Below are positions 62,652-64,000 of a stretch of 64,000 bases of DNA, piece by piece (position 1 is the first letter of the stretch; each line of letters begins with the position of its first letter). Made by a program: the position numbers and the translations under genes. The stretch is from Pseudomonas gozinkensis (GTDB lineage: Bacteria > Pseudomonadota > Gammaproteobacteria > Pseudomonadales > Pseudomonadaceae): NCBI RefSeq assembly GCF_014863585.1, contig NZ_CP062253.1:1514501-1578500 (forward strand). The letters run 5' to 3'. The notes beneath the pieces were generated by a model. It did no database searches. It worked only from the letters and a program-made list of their open reading frames with translations, and was not told where the DNA came from.

Positions 62652-63053
62652 ATGTATCGCCGAATTCTTCTGTTTACCGTGATGCTTTTTTCCCTTGGCG
62701 GATGCGTCCCTTATTCCTACGGAGATGGCTACTACAGCTCAGAGGTCTACACATCGCAGGCACCTTCGTATTACAGCGGTGGCACCTACTACAGCGGCGG
62801 CAGCACGTATTATTCGGCGCCGCGCTACTACCAGCCAGCACCGCGTTATTACCAACCGGCTCCACGCTATTACTCGGCGCCTCGTTACTACCAACCGGCT
62901 CCGCGTTACTACGAAAGCCGTCGCTGGCACGGTCATGATCGCGGACGCTGGGATGACCATCGTCGCGGTGGCTGGGATGATCGCCGGGGTCGTGGCAATT
63001 ACGACCGTCACAGTGGACGTGGCGATTACGGGCGGCACGGCAACCGCTGGTAA
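62652..63053 (+). CDS. Tyr-rich small lipoprotein, copy 2, with PRYYQPA repeats
   Basis: 133 residues. Signal peptide ending in LFSLGGC, a Tyr/Ser-rich stretch, then four to five tandem copies of a seven-to-eight-residue repeat (APRYYQP / APRYYSA), and a basic Arg/Asp/Gly-rich tail (RGRWDDHRRGGWDDRRGRGN). It begins behind the same CAGGAGGCCGCCATGT string as copy 1. Function unknown; the basic tail may contact nucleic acid or acidic polymers outside the inner membrane. Confidence 0.8.
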   Translation: MYRRILLFTVMLFSLGGCVPYSYGDGYYSSEVYTSQAPSYYSGGTYYSGGSTYYSAPRYYQPAPRYYQPAPRYYSAPRYYQPAPRYYESRRWHGHDRGRWDDHRRGGWDDRRGRGNYDRHSGRGDYGRHGNRW

Positions 63054-63060
63054 CCTCCGC

Positions 63061-63092
63061 AAAAAAGCGGCGCAGTGAGCGCCGCTTTTTTT
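63061..63092 (+). terminator. Intrinsic terminator after the lipoprotein genes
   Basis: AAAAAAGCGGCGC-AGTGA-GCGCCGCTTTTTTT, a perfect stem with a long T run, 8 bp after the stop codon. Confidence 0.93.
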
Positions 63093-63254
63093 GTGCCTGT
63101 TTTATTGCAATGCGTGTATCGCACCATCTCCTAGGAGGTTCTCGGAACCCTCCTACAGTTTTATTTCTGAGCATTTGTTAGCGTTTGTATGCACATGTTG
63201 ATGTTGAAAAACTTCAATTCATGGAGGTGTATTAGCGCGGGATCTTGCTCAAAT
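63093..63254. other. AT-richer intergenic region before the glycosyltransferase
   Basis: 162 bp of lower GC than the rest of the window. No gene or clear promoter motif recognised. It marks the left boundary of what looks like a laterally acquired polysaccharide region. Confidence 0.4.
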
Positions 63255-64000
63255 ATGAATCTTCTTATCATTCATCAGAATTTTCCTGGTCAGTTTCGTC
63301 ATGTGGCGTTGGAAGCATTGCGCAGGCGTCTGGGCGTCATTGCAATTGGACGCGATACAGCGCCAGGTATTGCAGGGGTAAAGTTATTTCGTTATCGACC
63401 ATCAAGGAAGATGATTAATGGCGTTCATAACTATTTGTACAGATATGAAGAGGCTGTTTCGGACGGGCAACAAGTTCAACGAATATTGAAGAGACTCAGC
63501 CAGGCAGGCTTTCGGCCTGATGTAGTTCTCGCTCATCCTGGGTGGGGTGAATCGCTATTCGTCAAAGACGTGTATCCAGATGTACCTCTAATTCATTTCT
63601 GTGAGTACTATTACCGAGCGCACGGGGCCGACTCTGGTTTTGATCCTGAATTTCCCAGCGCGATGGACGCGACTTCAAGGCTTAGAGTCTTGAATTCGAT
63701 GCATCTCCTGAATGTTGAGCAGTGTGATGCCGGGATTGCACCTACACAATGGCAGCGCAGTCTTTTTCCGAAAATATATCAGTCTAAAATTCGCGTCATT
63801 CACGAAGGCATTGTTCAATTTTCCGAATCACAAAAGGTCGAGTCTGTAACGCTGCCAAGTGGGCGCGTGTTAAGAGCAGGTCAGCCTGTCGTGACTTATG
63901 TCGCCAGAAACCTCGAGCCGTACCGAGGCTTTCATAGTTTTATGAGATCCATTCCCTATATTCAGGAAAAGTGCCCGAGTGCGCAGATTGTTGTTATAGG
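63255..64000 (+). CDS. Glycosyltransferase of the GT4/WbpZ-like type (3' end beyond window)
   Basis: The frame is open from the ATG at 63255 to the right edge, 248 residues visible. N-terminal MNLLIIHQNFPGQFRHVALE is the typical start of family-4 glycosyltransferases, then DVVLAHPGWGESLFVKDVYP, PLIHFCEYYYRAHGADSGFD, and the beginning of the C-terminal Rossmann domain in TYVARNLEPYRGFHSFMRSI. It probably acts in O-antigen or exopolysaccharide synthesis. GC is clearly lower than in neighbouring genes and the ribosome site is weak, both typical for transferred surface-sugar clusters. Confidence 0.85.
   Translation, partial: MNLLIIHQNFPGQFRHVALEALRRRLGVIAIGRDTAPGIAGVKLFRYRPSRKMINGVHNYLYRYEEAVSDGQQVQRILKRLSQAGFRPDVVLAHPGWGESLFVKDVYPDVPLIHFCEYYYRAHGADSGFDPEFPSAMDATSRLRVLNSMHLLNVEQCDAGIAPTQWQRSLFPKIYQSKIRVIHEGIVQFSESQKVESVTLPSGRVLRAGQPVVTYVARNLEPYRGFHSFMRSIPYIQEKCPSAQIVVI

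Noticed and set aside
1..64000. CRISPR arrays, prophage or complete insertion sequences
   Set aside because: No regularly spaced repeats, no transposase or integrase frame and no terminal inverted repeats of IS type were found; dispersed repeats are REP-type.

Overview
The window is chromosomal DNA of a Pseudomonas, most likely of the P. fluorescens group. Supporting signs are high GC with strong third-position G/C bias, many fluorescens-type REP doublets (core TGTGGGAGC...GCTTGCC...GCGATGG), a TtgABC/EmhABC-type efflux locus with its operator, a xenB/arsR/acpH/olsBA neighbourhood that I recall also in P. aeruginosa, phaG, and a chromosomal fosA. Most of it looks like ordinary core and variable genome. 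Three stretches look more accessory: about 33.8-35.9 kb, about 45.5-47.9 kb beside a tRNA-Gly gene, and the AT-richer right end from about 63.1 kb.

Layout. 0-4.9 kb: multidrug efflux genes emhB (cut by the left edge) and emhA, divergent from the repressor emhR, with the operator between. 5.0-10 kb: xenB-MFS-arsR operon, acpH, then the ornithine-lipid pair olsB-olsA. 10-19.6 kb: an acyl-CoA dehydrogenase-like gene, a serine hydrolase pair, a four-gene amide catabolic operon (M20 amidohydrolase, MHS transporter, amidase, IclR regulator) behind an 8-3-8 palindrome, then YceI and a cardiolipin-synthase-like phospholipase D. 19.7-28.9 kb: periplasmic bglX, lemA with two TPM-domain genes, a Methyltransf_32-like methyltransferase, an EamA exporter, PfpI, YegP and two lipoproteins. 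29-33.7 kb: a DapA-like lyase and class II aldolase divergent from an XRE-cupin regulator with a palindromic operator, a SIR2-like DUF4917 protein and an iron-type alcohol dehydrogenase.

33.8-44.6 kb: an Ig-like repeat protein divergent from a delta-60 repeat protein, ydcZ divergent from a LysR gene, two tandem secreted paralogues, fosA, a LysE exporter, a PAS-GAF-GGDEF protein, small stress proteins and two methyltransferases. 44.6-48 kb: a C4-like structured RNA ahead of a DUF6124 gene, then an AT-rich cluster with a hypothetical membrane protein, a HigA fragment, an orphan hicB, a 55-residue protein and a HEPN-like protein, ending at tRNA-Gly(CCC). 48-52 kb: phaG, rsuA, a CWC zinc-knuckle protein and a diguanylate cyclase.

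52-62 kb is the most coherent metabolic unit. A guanidine-I (ykkC) riboswitch precedes an ABC transporter, two DUF1989 proteins, a large biotin carboxylase annotated by homology as urea carboxylase, and allophanate hydrolase. The riboswitch argues that the operon degrades guanidine (guanidine to carboxyguanidine to allophanate to ammonia and CO2), with urea carboxylation at most a side activity. A REP doublet sits in frame inside the carboxylase. The window ends with two Tyr/Gly-rich lipoproteins and the start of a low-GC glycosyltransferase gene.
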